64,000 bases of DNA from Enoplosus armatus. Its lineage: Eukaryota; Chordata; Actinopteri; Centrarchiformes; Enoplosidae. Below are positions 46,656 to 57,023 of the stretch, piece after piece; position 1 is the stretch's first letter, and each line of letters opens with the position of its first letter. The stretch covers positions 16,994,148 through 17,058,147 of the forward strand of contig NC_092197.1 of the NCBI RefSeq assembly GCF_043641665.1, in the 5' to 3' direction. Under the pieces are notes generated by a model. It saw nothing but the letters and a program-made list of their open reading frames with translations. It was not told the origin of the DNA and ran no database searches. The translations under genes and the position numbers were made by a program.

Positions 46656-48531
46656 GCAAAACATTGAAGACGATCTTTATTGTTCACAGTTAAACACAAG
46701 CCACTGCTTTAAGAACTTCCTTTTTTGCCATTTTGTCCCAGATTCTCCAGCTCTGGTCAGAGTCCTGGTTTCTTCAGTTTGTGCTGATTGTACCTTCTGT
46801 CTTGCTGTAGTTACTACGGTTGGCATTTAAAGTGGATTGTTGAACATGCTTTAGATAGCGAGGCAAAAGGAAGTGACAGCAGGAGTTCCCAGTGGACAAC
46901 AGGATTTAGACGACTTTCAAAACTGGAGTTTACGTAGAATACTTAGAAGGAACAAGGTTACGCTGCCTTTATCAGACCTGCAGAAACAAACCTGATTGGA
47001 CACAATGTTTTCCCTCACTGTATCAGCTCAACGTACACGCGACATGAGAAACAACACTTCTCTTAAGAGATGTTTGAATTCAGCCAGAACACAAATGGAT
47101 GCATGGCACTTCATAATGGTCGTCTCGAACAGAGGAACATGATTTTTCTATAGCTTGGGCTTGTAACACTTGCCAGGTCTGATTCAAATTTAGGACATGT
47201 ACTTGAGAACCCTTCATGGCAGAATAAATAAAAAAATTAAAATGTACAACAGAAGGTGGAATCGATAAAAATGCATAAAATTTCGTCAGTTTCTAAATTT
47301 CATACACTTTCCTCATTGCATCTTTGCTGAAATACGAGAACCAACATGACACATTCGCAAAACAAAACACGTTGTCCTTCTGACTTATTTTGGACAAAAA
47401 ACCCGATGGAGTTTGGAAATGTTAGTTTTCCAATTCAGTCAAGCAACAACAAGGTCACCCTCCAAGGTCTCACCAGAACAAGCCAAACATCTGGCACATA
47501 CTGACCACCTCAACTGCTCTGATGTAACACTCGCTAGACATGTACTCTTTTTCGGTCCACGGTCAATGCCAAAGCACGCCTAACAGACAATCCTGACCAA
47601 TGCAACATCTCTTGCTCTTCTGGTGTTTCTTAATATCTGATTTGATTAGAAGTGGTAGCATTTCTAAAGGGTCAGTAAACCTACATTACAAACATTTTCT
47701 CACTTAGATCCAGTGATGTCGGCTAGAGCAGATAGTTATGGTTTTCTTCGTCCAGGTTTTGAGATATCTGTCTCTGAGATTCCTGTCTCCATGGGCAACA
47801 TGATGGAAGTGCAAGGAATTTGTGGGGCTCACAGCATTTAAAAATGTCATACATTTTGACAGCAACTTGTCTTTCCAGAAACAGTTTTCATTGGAACTAC
47901 TTTCTACTAAAGAAATAGTCCCTTTGAAAAAGGTTCACAGTGAGGTCTGTGGATTATCCAGAGTAACTGTGACATTATGTCAGAAAAATCTTTTAAAATC
48001 TAATCATTCAATGCTGTGAGCGTCACAAACAAAATTGCATTCTCTTGCATTGTGTTGGCTGTGGAGGCAGAAATCTCAGAGACAGATCTCAAAATGTGGC
48101 CAAATTAAAGCTTAACTAGCAGGAAAACGTACATTTTTGTAGTTTGGGTGAACTGGCCCTTTAAATCGTCACACTCGCAGTGTCACATGCAAGTTATTGA
48201 TAACTTCCATCACATCCTGTCGGCATTTGAGCATCTTTGTCTCATAATCAAAATCATAAGTCTAAGCATCTCAACTGGTAACAGCGCATGGACTTTGTAT
48301 CTCTGTCACCTTGTCAAAATTCTTCAGGGGAATGACTCAGTATAAAAAAGGCGGGGAAAAGTAGAAAAACATGGGGCAAATCCTGTTGTCCACTCAGAGG
48401 AATGGGACATGTAACACTGAATTCCAAAGAGGTTGCTGACATGGTACTCTTTCGCTGATTTGTAGCTCTTCTCCATCATTAAACTTCAGTCTCTCCACCT
48501 CCGCCCTGCATCCCGGCTCAGTTCTGCGTCT
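46656..48531 (-). promoter_or_regulatory. tsc1: tsc1 3' UTR (predicted) with poly(A) signal
   Basis: Downstream of the tsc1 stop the first canonical AATAAA that I see on the - strand is at 46681-46676 (AATAAAGATCG), followed by TTCAATGTTTTGC. This predicts a 3' UTR of about 1.87 kb. A foldback element occupies 47664-48164 within it. The AATAAATAAAA at 47223-47232 is on the other strand and is not relevant to tsc1. Confidence 0.55.
47664..48164. mobile_element. inverted-repeat element in the tsc1 3' UTR, 500 bp
   Basis: The left end TAAAGGGTCAGTAAACC continues to GGTTTTGAGATATCTGTCTCTGAGATTCCTG. The right end, reverse-complemented from 48164, reads TTAAAGGGCCAGTTCACCC and continues to TTTGAGATCTGTCTCTGAGATTTCTGCC at matching spacing. 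Arms are about 170 bp and imperfect. It belongs to the same family as the element at 22014-22873 (shared CAGTTCACCCAAA and GTGCTCACAGCATT phrases). It has no coding capacity. Confidence 0.8.
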
Positions 48532-49219
48532 CTAACTGTGCTCGTGATGTGTTTCATTGTAGTCCATGATCTTTAGCTGCTGCTGCCGTGGGCGCACTGA
48601 CCCCGTCTGGCCCCGCCCTCCACCTGGCGCTGCCCCTACCTTCCTGCGGGGGCTTTCCTGGCTGGAGGCCCGCTGCTTGGGCTCAGATGGGGGCTCCTTG
48701 GTGGGCACAGTGAGAGGAGTGGCTGGGGCAGGGGCTGGGGCTGGAGCGGGAGGTGGAGTCGGGATGGGGGGAGGGGCAGGGCCGACAGGGGCGATATAAC
48801 CTGGGCAGGGCGGCTCCACGCACAGCTCAGTCTTCAGGCCGTGAGCGAGGCCGGCCAGGCGCGGCGGCGGTTGTTCCTCGTCGCACTGACTCTCACTCTT
48901 GTTGCGGAACAGCTCGCGCGCCCTCATGCCCAGGAAGCTCTTGGCGCTGGGGTAGGAGCCCACGGTGAGCGGCGCATCGGAGGGGGGCTGGGGAGCGAGC
49001 GGGTTAGTGTGGGGACAGGACAGGGAGGGCTCCACCAGCAGGGGCGGGGCCAGGTCCTGGCTGCCGTTGATGGAGTTGGCCTTAGTCTTGGAAGAGTTGC
49101 TCGCCTTTGGTTGCCCTGGCGATAAAGTGCTGCCGTTGCCCAGGGGAGAGTCGTGAGGTGGTCTACCGTCCGCCTCCTCGTTGATGTGAGTTTTACTTGG
49201 TCCATCTGGCACCATCACA
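48532..49219 (-). CDS. tsc1: tsc1 exon 23: C-terminal tail and stop
   Basis: The acceptor ccctccacag precedes T, the third base of a Ser codon; the stop TAG is at 48534-48532. The tail includes [25 protein letters not shown], conserved with human, a proline/alanine-rich insert (48700-48790, [18 protein letters not shown]), and the invariant end [12 protein letters not shown]. At 688 bp it is about 170 bp longer than the human exon. Most of the excess is the low-complexity Pro/Ala stretch, encoded by GGGGCTG-type repeats. The start of the exon is [15 protein letters not shown], poorly conserved. Confidence 0.95.
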
Positions 49220-49895
49220 CTGTGGAGGGCAAGACATTCACATGTAAAGAAAACCCAAGCACCAAGACATATTAATGCATTAATAATAATAATAATAAAT
49301 ATGTATGCAAGTACCATTATGAATACAAGACCACTAACACTTACATAAACAGGTGTACAGTATCAATTACATTTATTCATACACTGCCAGAGCTTATCAG
49401 GTGCAGCTTAATAGTAAAATTGGTGCATATTTGAAACCTGAACCTGGTACAAGTTGATGAGCATGAATGATGATGAAATGAACAAGTCTAGAAGTGCATA
49501 ATCTAAGATATATCTGAGGGGTCGACAGATGATTAACAAGACAGACATTTAGGGGGAAACTATTTCTGCTAGAAATTGTTTTTCTTGTCTAACATTTTTA
49601 GCTTATGTAAAGTGGTAGTGAATAATGAAGACCAGAGAGAAGATCTCTTTGGGTGAATTGCTTGCAACTTGCAAACATATACTGTATGTTTATAAGTTGT
49701 GACCATCACAAGTAGATGCTGGTCACTTTAAACTGTAAAAGCAGTGCAAAAGGAAGTTCAATTGCGTAGTAAATTTGGCCATGTAGCTGTAACACAATAC
49801 CACGCAGACTATCTAAAGACAGGAAAACAAACAGATAACCAGATAGTATAAGAAAAGAAATCAGCTACACTAAAAGCGAGTGCGCGGAGTTTGAC
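49220..49895 (-). other. tsc1: tsc1 intron 22
   Basis: Phase 2 intron. Its donor is gtcaaa, a weak non-consensus +3 to +6, but the phase match to exon 23 is exact. A short (ATT)n-like run lies near 49285-49305. Nothing else is seen. Confidence 0.8.
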
Positions 49896-50069
49896 CTGGA
49901 ATTAGCGTGAGTGTGTAGGTCTGCTCTGCCCCCTGGTGGTGAACTGGTGGCGGTACTGGCAGGAGCCTCCATCTCCACTCGGCTGTAGAGCTGCAGGAGT
50001 TCAGTCTGCAGCAGCTGAGTGATTCTCCTCTGAGCCTGATACCTGCTGTCGGAGGCCTGCAGCTCCGCC
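49896..50069 (-). CDS. tsc1: tsc1 exon 22: end of coiled coil
   Basis: The acceptor is ctctttgcag. It encodes AELQASDSRYQAQRRITQ then LLQTELLQLYSRVE, which aligns with human [31 protein letters not shown]. This is the end of the long C-terminal coiled coil, the region to which TBC1D7 binds in human. After EMEAPASTATSS the sequence becomes low complexity. 174 bp, phase 2 at both ends. Confidence 0.93.
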
Positions 50070-50345
50070 CTGCAAAGAGAGAGACGAGACAGCGGGAAAG
50101 AGAACATGAGAGCAATTGAAATAAGGAAAGAAAATACAGAGAGAAGACATAAGATGTGACAGATACAAAGAGAGAAACACTACAGGCACAGAAAAAGGTG
50201 ACTGAATATTTTCACAGGAGCTTTGTACCTGCCTCTATCAATACAAACAAAAAGATGATGACGTCTGATCTACAACGATTCGTGTCCCACTGATTTAGCC
50301 GCTGCACTCAAAGCATATTTTGAGGACTTGGAAGTTCATACTCAC

Positions 50346-50533
50346 TTTGCTTGACATTTTACGTCCTCCAGGAACTTCTTCTGCTCGACGATGAGGTGCT
50401 CCTTCTTGGAGAGGTGCGTTTCCAGCTCGGCGACTCTCTGCTGCGCTGCCTCCAGTTTCTGACCCTGAACCAGCAGGCTCTGCCTGAGCGTCTCCACCTC
50501 TTTACCATAAGACACCTGCAGCATCTGGGCCTC
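50346..50533 (-). CDS. tsc1: tsc1 exon 21: coiled coil
   Basis: The exon reads EAQMLQVSYGKEVETLRQ to HLIVEQKKFLEDVKCQA, with AA left over at the donor AA|gtgagt. It corresponds to human AAYRKELE... LLLEQKKYLEDVKLQA. Length 188 bp, phase 0 to phase 2, as in human. Strong heptad pattern. Confidence 0.95.
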
Positions 50534-51379
50534 CTGGACGGTGGGTCCACAGAGGCACAAAGAGCAGGAAGGAACAAGAAATGTACAAGAGTGAAAAAAG
50601 ATTGTGGAGCGTTTTTATGACAAATTCAGCCATTTGAGAACAGCTTGTTCTTTTCAATGTGCATTACTATTTTTCTATTTACAATGAATGCTATTTTCTT
50701 ACATTATCTACAGTGCTTGTGAAAGTACTTTAACGCAGACTCAAAGCAGGTATCTTTGTGTCTTGCGGTGCATTCAGTGAAGCTCTGGACATCCAAAACC
50801 AAAAGTGTCTAGGTCATCATCAAATGAATCATTTGAATGAAGCAAGTAGGATAAAGCATCCTGAAGATATTCAGCTGGAACCAGAGAATATTTGGCAAAT
50901 CAAATATCAAAATAGTTGCTGAGTAATCTTCTGATGATCGACTAATCATTTCAGCTCTACAGGAGAGGACCAACAAAAACATCTTTTATGTGAAGCTGGT
51001 AGATGTGTCTTCAACGCTGGATGGTGAGTCAATTTGAACACCCCTGGACCTGTCAGGCTTTGTTCAGGGTGAAACACGCACATCGTTCTTTAGATTTACT
51101 TTCCATGTCAGGAAACCTGTTTATGAGCAGAATTTATTTTACGATAGACTTAACAAATAATAAAGCTTGAGATGATGTTTCTTAGAAATGATTCACCTTC
51201 TGACCACACTGAAGTCCTCCTCATACTTTGGATTACTATGACCATGACATACCTAGATGCATGATGTTACAGCGAAGCTAAAAACGCTTCAGTGGGACGG
51301 TTTGACTTGATGCCCAACAAACCCAATTAGTGTCCCTTTTTTCACCTCAGCACCGCGTCTCTGCAGTTCTCTGCATCTG

Positions 51380-51423
<44 letters not shown>

Positions 51424-51428
51424 CATAC
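50534..51428 (-). other. tsc1: tsc1 intron 20 with degraded repeat
   Basis: 50780-50965 shows CTGATGATCGACTAATCATTTCAGCTC and CTGGAACCAGAGAATATTTGGC, a decayed fragment of the CGATTAATCGATTAG repeat family. A (CA)n tract is at 51380-51422. Nothing else is seen. Confidence 0.6.
51380..51422. repeat. (CA)n microsatellite next to exon 20 donor
   Basis: About 21 CA units on the + strand, i.e. (TG)n in the tsc1 transcript. They start about 6 nt after the exon 20 donor (AAG|gtatgctgtgtg). Confidence 0.95.
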
Positions 51429-51551
51429 CTTTGTATTATCGGTGCCTGCGTGGTGTAACTCCTGCATGGACAGCTTATGTGCCTCCCCGAGGAGCAGCAG
51501 CTGCTTGTTCAGGAAGCTCATCTGCTGCTGGGTGCTCTCACTGTTGCTCAG
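51429..51551 (-). CDS. tsc1: tsc1 exon 20: coiled coil
   Basis: The exon reads LSNSESTQQQMSFLNKQLL, then LLGEAHKLSMQELHHAGTDNTK, aligning with human [28 protein letters not shown]. Length 123 bp (41 codons), phase 0 at both ends, same as human. Acceptor gtccttcag. Confidence 0.95.
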
Positions 51552-53102
51552 CTGAAGGACACACGAGACAAACAATGACGATGGAGGACAGAACGGCAAT
51601 TGTGCTACAAATCAAACCTGTCCAGAAAACATCTGGGAATACTTCAACAATAAGCACAGAATTAGCCATTAATGGTCGCTGAATGCATCCAAGATTCAAC
51701 AAGCTGCAGCAAATGAGCCGTGCAAAATATTTCAGTTAACGCATCACTCTACGCTACTGCTTTTGTCTGAAACAAATGCTACTTCGTGACTATGGCTTTA
51801 CAGTCATTCTATGGAAATAATCTGAAGAAATCGCTCCCCAGGCCCTGACATCACATGATTTACACCATACAGACTATTCATTCTGTCTACATATCATAAA
51901 TAAGGACCTTTGGTCAACCGTGTGGATGCAGTCTGATGTGAAATGCCCGTTTCCTGAACCAAAAATCTCTTTGTTTGTCAGGACTTTGGTTCAGTCTGGG
52001 TCAGAGGAGGGAAACAGACCTCAGACAAACCCCAGGAGGCAGAAAAACACCCAGACCCCCCGCATCGCTGACCCAAAAATAGAGAGGGAGAGACAACATC
52101 TCCAAGGCAACCGAGCCCTGGGACAGTCTGCAGTCTACAGAGAGGTGGCAGGACGAGGAAGGGGGTGCGTGCCATCGTGACTCCCCCCCTCCAAGTCTGA
52201 GCCAACAGTCTTCCAGCCTGCTCGTTGCCCTGCCCAGTTCCTCCACTCAGAAAAGCAGCAGTTTAAATTTAAATGTTACACTGGATGAGCCTGAAGGGCA
52301 ACGACCAAACAATCTTGATTTAACACCAAGCAGTTTGTCGTTAGTAGAAAATGCTGTGTGAATAGTGCCCATATGGGTTTGTTAGCAGAGACATGTTCAT
52401 CTTCTTATCTGGAACTGAACACCTGCCCAGACATGGAAGACAAAAATGAAGAGGACATCCTTCGTTTTGGCAGAAATATAAATTCAATTCTTTCAGTAAA
52501 GGGGTATTATGTGCTAATAATATACCAGTACATACTGCCCCTATATAAGCAGAATAGAAGAAGAAAGAAGAACTGGAAATGTCAGGGCAAAAAAAAACAA
52601 AACACACTCCCAAAAGGTTCTTGTAATGAAAGAGATGGATACACATATTATAGACATAATCAACAAAGCCCCCCCCCCCCCCCCCCCCCAACACCCAGTA
52701 CAGCGCAAAGAAGAGGTAAAAAAAAAAAATATATATATATTTTAATTTTAAAACCATAAGGAATGTTTACATAGCAGTTGATTTGTTTCTCTACTGCACT
52801 TTAATATCCTGTATTTCTTTTTGTATCTTATTACTGCACTGTAGTTGCACTAGAACTGTATTTCTTATCTATGTCTATAAACATAATTAAATGATATTTT
52901 AAAGGATACATTTATATAATGACTATTATCATGTTTTTAATGTTGTTGTAATACATTTCTTTGCCTTATGTAAAACCTAAATTATCTAATTACCTAAACA
53001 GACAGATGAAGCCAGCGATGTTACGTATTCCATGTCTGAAAGGGGCTTTTAATTATAGGAAACAATTTGTTAAATCAGAGCATGCCTAAGGTATTTCTTT
53101 AC
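51552..53102 (-). other. tsc1: tsc1 intron 19 with repeats
   Basis: It holds one copy of a GC-rich repeat at 51985-52185, a C20 homopolymer at 52669-52689 and an (AT)n patch at 52729-52740. A 138-residue frame over the homopolymer is chance. Confidence 0.7.
51985..52185. repeat. GC-rich dispersed repeat, copy 1 (tsc1 intron 19)
   Basis: Shared with 61870-62082 in the same orientation: CAGTCTGGGTCAGAGGAGGG, ACCCCAGGAGGCAGAAAAACACCC, CTGACCCAAAAATAGAGAGG, CATCTCCAAGGCAACC and GGCAGGACGAGGAAGGGGG. I do not recognise the family. No inverted ends were identified. Confidence 0.75.
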
Positions 53103-53213
53103 CTTGATGGTCATCTGGTTGAGGAGGTGACCAGTGTGGCAGACTTTGTTGTTGGCCCTTTGAAGCTCCGCCTCCAGTTCGTCCATCCTTTTCTGACACT
53201 CCTGCAGCTTGCT
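53103..53213 (-). CDS. tsc1: tsc1 exon 19: coiled coil
   Basis: The exon reads SKLQECQKRMDELEAELQ, then RANNKVCHTGHLLNQMTIK. The NNKVCHT word is identical to human. Length 111 bp, phase 0, as in human. The acceptor used is gtctccag|AGCAAG. Confidence 0.95.
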
Positions 53214-53317
53214 CTGGAGACACAAAACAGAACCGGATTCAAAAGAGTCATATTATATCTCGTCCTTGCGTGCCTGTAGATTTGTCTTCGTATATCTCTG
53301 AATCGGTGTGTGTGTAC

Positions 53318-53500
53318 CTGGAGCTCCTGGTTCTTGGTGTAGTAGTCGTCCCGTCCCTGCTGCAGCTGTCTGATCTGACTGTGCAGCCTGGTCACCACTG
53401 TCTCCCTGTCATCCCACAGCTGCCTGTACCGCTGCTGCTCCACCTGCAGACTCTCCCTCAGAGACAAGATGTCCACGCTCTGCAGGTTCAGCTGGTCCTT
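53318..53500 (-). CDS. tsc1: tsc1 exon 18: coiled coil
   Basis: The exon reads KDQLNLQSVDILSLRESLQ, ending [20 protein letters not shown] and ELQ. It aligns with human KDQLKLQ and [23 protein letters not shown]. Length 183 bp (61 codons), phase 0, as in human. The intron between exons 18 and 19 is only 104 bp. Confidence 0.95.
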
Positions 53501-54158
53501 CTGCACAGACACACACACAGATGCGCAAGTTGAGTACAAAGTGTACAGGAGTTTCGAAATGTCCCTTAGAAATAATAGATGTTTTAAGGCAGTTTGTACC
53601 ATTTTTTCTCCCAAAAACATCAGCTAGTGTTTTGTGGATGGACACACAAGACATTTTTCCTCCACAAAACTCAATCACTGTGCAACATTTCCTAAAGATT
53701 AGCAGAAAATGAATTATTCTTTCAGCCGACTGGTGTTCCACCTCTCCCTGGAGTCAAACAGCCTTCATGGCTTCCTTGTAACCGCCACTTGTTGAAAAGC
53801 AATCTGTCTGGTTTACAGTCAGCTCCGTTTTGTGCTGCAGATGATGCTCGACTGATTTGGCAGCTGGATATGTTATGAAATGCCACAAATACCTCAGGGA
53901 TCAGAGGATATCTCTGAAGGGAAAAAGAATTTAGTGTTTTTCTCCTCTCATTATGTTCAAAATGGGCACGCTGGTTGTCGAGGGATCAAACATGTGAGCC
54001 TCCAGTTGCCGGACAAACCTTTAATTGTCCTGTGTCGCTGCATCTCAGCAAACAAATGCACACTGTGCTTTTGATCACTTTAAATACTGTTTTCTTTTTG
54101 TTTTGTTTCTAGCTCTTAAACAGGGCTAATGTGTGATAATGAGCACATGCGAACTTGC
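53501..54158 (-). other. tsc1: tsc1 intron 17, GC-AG type
   Basis: The exon 17 sequence ends GCA ATG and is followed by gcaagttc, so the 5' splice site is GC (bases 54158-54157) with the rest of the consensus intact (GCAAGT). The acceptor is ctgtgcag. Exon 18 then starts KDQL, as in human, in phase 0. The body of the intron contains nothing notable. Confidence 0.85.
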
Positions 54159-54325
54159 CATTGCGTTGTTCTGCTCCTCCAGTGCGGTGGCGTTGATGAT
54201 GCGACGGAGGAGGCGTCGGTTGCGGACAGCATGCTGCTCCCTCTTGTAGCGCTCGTACAGCAGCTGGTTGTGCAGCAGGAGCAGCTGGCTGCGCAGCGTG
54301 TGGAGCTCGTCCAGCGGAGCCGAGC
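54159..54325 (-). CDS. tsc1: tsc1 exon 17: start of coiled coil
   Basis: The exon reads (G)[39 protein letters not shown] and [16 protein letters not shown]. Human has [26 protein letters not shown]. 167 bp, phase 1 to phase 0, as in human. The donor is GC. Confidence 0.95.
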
Positions 54326-54518
54326 CTGGGGAGGCCGTGGTAATAATAATGTAATTATGTAATAATGTCACGCGCCTGACACACACACACACAGCTAGAA
54401 GTGAGCCTAATTATTATTTAAGTGTGGAGCAGCAGAATAGCACAGGTAATAGCTGTGATCGAGCCAAGTTGTGCGTTTTTGAACTTTACAAAAGGAACAT
54501 TTACTGATCAGTCTCACT

Positions 54519-54519
<1 letters not shown>

Positions 54520-54590
<71 letters not shown>
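54520..54590. repeat. (CA)n microsatellite, about 35 units
   Basis: An uninterrupted CA run in tsc1 intron 16, immediately left of the interspersed repeat at 54620. Confidence 0.95.
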
Positions 54591-54594
<4 letters not shown>

Positions 54595-54619
54595 AGAAAC
54601 TACAAACAATACAAATTAG

Positions 54620-54912
54620 AGTTGCAGCGATTAGCCGCTTAATCGATTAGTCAATTGACAGGAAATTATTAAAAACTATTTTGATAATCAATTAATAGTT
54701 TCAGTCATTTTTCAAGCAAAAATGTCACAAATTTGCAGGTTCCAGCTTTTTAAATGTCAGGATTTGCTGCTTTTCCTTGTCATTTGTGACAGTAAATGAA
54801 AAGTCTTTGGGTTTTGGACTGTTGGTTGGACAAAAGAAGCAATTTGAAGAAGTCACTTTGGGCTCTGGGGAATTGTGATGATAATGAAAATAACTGTTAG
54901 TTGCAGCCCGAC
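54620..54912 (+). repeat. interspersed repeat of the CGATTAATCGATTAG family, best copy
   Basis: It begins GAGTTGCAGCGATTAGCCGC and TAATCGATTAGTCAATTGAC. It continues GGTTCCAGCTTTTTAAATG, CAGGATTTGCTGCTTTTCC, GGGTTTTGGACTGTTGG, AGTCACTTTGGGCTCTGGG, and ends GATAATGAAAATAACTGTTAGTTGCAGCCC. GTTGCAGC and GTTGCAGCCC words at both ends suggest a compact element. It is located in tsc1 intron 16. Confidence 0.75.
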
Positions 54913-56081
54913 TACAAAGTATTTAAAAGAGCATAGACCTCCGCTGTGCATCGAACCTCAGCCTACTTTGTTGTTACTGACCAATATGTGACAAATACCG
55001 AAAAATGGTCCGAAAAGTACAGAAAGTTGGCAACTGAACATTAAGTCGGATTCATAATCTTTTTATTCTTTGATCAGATAGCTCCCGATATTATTTTGGC
55101 ATAGTTCTTGAACAGCTGCTGGTCTTTAGACATTAAACCTTTGAGAACGTTTGCTTCTAATGTTATATGAAAAAAAATGTTGAAATCAAATGAAGAGAGA
55201 ACAAGCAGCAATGTGTGCTGGATTCCCAGTTCCTTCTCAGTTTAAAGAAATCATTTCCTGGATCTGCACCTAAAACTAATCACTTGATCCTGGTCTCATG
55301 GCCAAACAGGCAAACGGGACTGAAAACAGCAGCAGCTCCACTGTTCGATACATCCTGATGGTAGTTATTTAAGGGAGTCAGTATTATTGATCCAACCCAA
55401 CCTTGTCTTTGGATTTGAACCAGTAACAACTCTGATTAGCCGACATAAGGCTGCTATTTACCCAGTTAATCACATGATAAAGATATTTAAAAAAGGTGAG
55501 AAATGTAGTACTCTTCAAGCCCTACAACTGCCCAACATAACTCTGGATACAGAGCTTCATTTGTTCAGATGTACGAAGGGGAAAAGAGCAGACAAAGAAC
55601 ATTTAGAGATACATTCTCTCTCCAGAATTTGATCCAAGAAGACCTTAACTGCCCTGTTTACATCAGTCAGCGCTGAGTAGAGTTTTGTTTTAGATGCAAT
55701 CAAAAATGACACAACTCCTATCAAGCAGAGAGTTTTAACAAAAACACAGAGTGCTTTTATTTTGTTGTGAACTGCAGCTGGAGAAAAATCAAGATTCTTG
55801 CTCTGGTTGACTGAGGGCACACAGGGAGGTACATAATGAACTCTCTAAACTGCACAATTTTGGGATTTCTGAGTTGATCAGGTTCTGCATGACTGTGGGA
55901 ACTTTGTGTGTTTTGATAAACCTCAGTTGAACAAATTCCCTGTCTGGCCGGGTAACATTTTAACATGCTGTTCGTGTCTCAGAGCTCGTGACAAATCGCT
56001 AGTCATGCCTAAATAATGCTCCATCTGCAGTCTTTATGAGAGCTTCTTTTATCAGTGTGCGTCAGCGTGCGAGTGCTTTAC
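54913..56081 (-). other. tsc1: rest of tsc1 intron 16
   Basis: AT-rich sequence. 55388-55480 (GGATTTGAACCAGTAAC... GCTGCTATTTACCCAGTT) resembles the A/B-box-like 3' part of a tRNA-derived repeat, but it is too decayed to assign. Nothing coding. Confidence 0.5.
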
Positions 56082-56125
56082 CTCCAAAGTGCGTCCAGTC
56101 AGCTGACTTACTTGGCAAAGGTAAT
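56082..56125 (-). CDS. tsc1: tsc1 exon 16: 44 bp micro-exon
   Basis: With AG from exon 15 it reads R, then LPLPSKSADWTHFG, then G shared with exon 17. Human has LPLPSKSVDWTHFGG at the same position. Length 44 bp is identical to human exon 16. The acceptor is tctctttaacag and the donor GAG|gtaaag. It is too short to be found by ORF search alone and was placed by phase and homology. Confidence 0.95.
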
Positions 56126-56559
56126 CTGTTAAAGAAGAGAATGAAAGAACAGTTTATAAGGATGATCACTCTGGGGTGTTTCTCTCTTCAGCTTAACACT
56201 TAAGTGATTTATGTCAGCTAGGATGGTAATGATACGATGAGAGATGGTACAGATAACCATTTAAATATGTATAAATAAGTGTTTTAGAAATGCAACAGGA
56301 AAAAAAAAAAGAATGTTTGTGCAGCCAAATTCACCCACATTCCATCGATGTTAGCTGTAATCTAACTAAAACATAAACTATATCTCAAACCTTGTTTACC
56401 GCCACTGCTGCAAGAAATTCATAAGGAAACAGTGCAGTTAAAGAGGTCAGACACAGACTGAACTATTCTACATTAAGAGACACAACTTGGGTGAAAGGTG
56501 TGGAAAGAACAGGTTAACACGCATGATACTATGGTGATACAGCCCCCCATATGTTACAA

Positions 56560-57023
56560 TCTCATGTATGTACGGTAAATATACACACATAACCAGGAGA
56601 CTGTTAGCTTAGCTTAGCATAAAGGGGGATCAGCTAGCCAAGGTAACGAAATCCACTCACCAGCATCTCTACAGCTCACCAGTTAACACATTATGTCTTG
56701 TTAGTTTCAGCCATACAAAAAACAAAGCGTAAAAAAGTTGTGTTACATGCTGGAGGTATTTCTTGGCCGGGCACAATGACTTGAGTCCTGTCGTCACTGG
56801 GACGTTGCCAGGAAACCAGCAGAGACTCCTATCCTAGATAGTGTCAGACTATCCTTAACCTTTGGACAGAACCAGCTTTTTCCCCCTGCTTCCAGTGTTT
56901 ATGCTAAGCTAAGCTAACTCCTGACTCCAGCTGCATATTTAATAGAGTGGTATCGACCTTCTAATTGAACTCCTGACAAGATAACGGAAAAGCGAATTTC
57001 CCAAAATGTCAAAAATTTCTTTT
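56560..57023 (+). mobile_element. AGGAATAGTTC-type inverted-repeat element, left-truncated
   Basis: It contains ATGTACGGTAAATAT, GTTAGCTTAGCTTAGCATAAAG, CAGCTCACCAGTTAACACATTATGTC, TTCTTGGCCGGGC, TTGCCAGGAAACCAGCAGAGACTCC, and a mirrored TTTATGCTAAGCTAAGCTAAC. The right end is AAAATGTCAAAAATTTCTTTTAA. The two GCTTAGC words facing each other show the internal inverted arrangement. The left terminus is lost. Confidence 0.75.

Noticed and set aside
47223..47232. AATAAATAAAA on the + strand as a poly(A) signal
   Set aside because: No + strand gene ends here; tsc1 is on the other strand.
48566..49156. + strand frames opposite tsc1 exon 23
   Set aside because: Antisense shadows of a Pro/Ala/Ser-rich exon with high GC content.
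52341..52759. 133- and 138-residue frames over the C20 homopolymer
   Set aside because: Poly-Pro or poly-Gly created by the homopolymer inside tsc1 intron 19.
55388..55480. tRNA gene-like sequence (GATTTGAACCAGTAAC)
   Set aside because: Only a B-box-like word; no cloverleaf can be drawn. Probably a decayed repeat tail.
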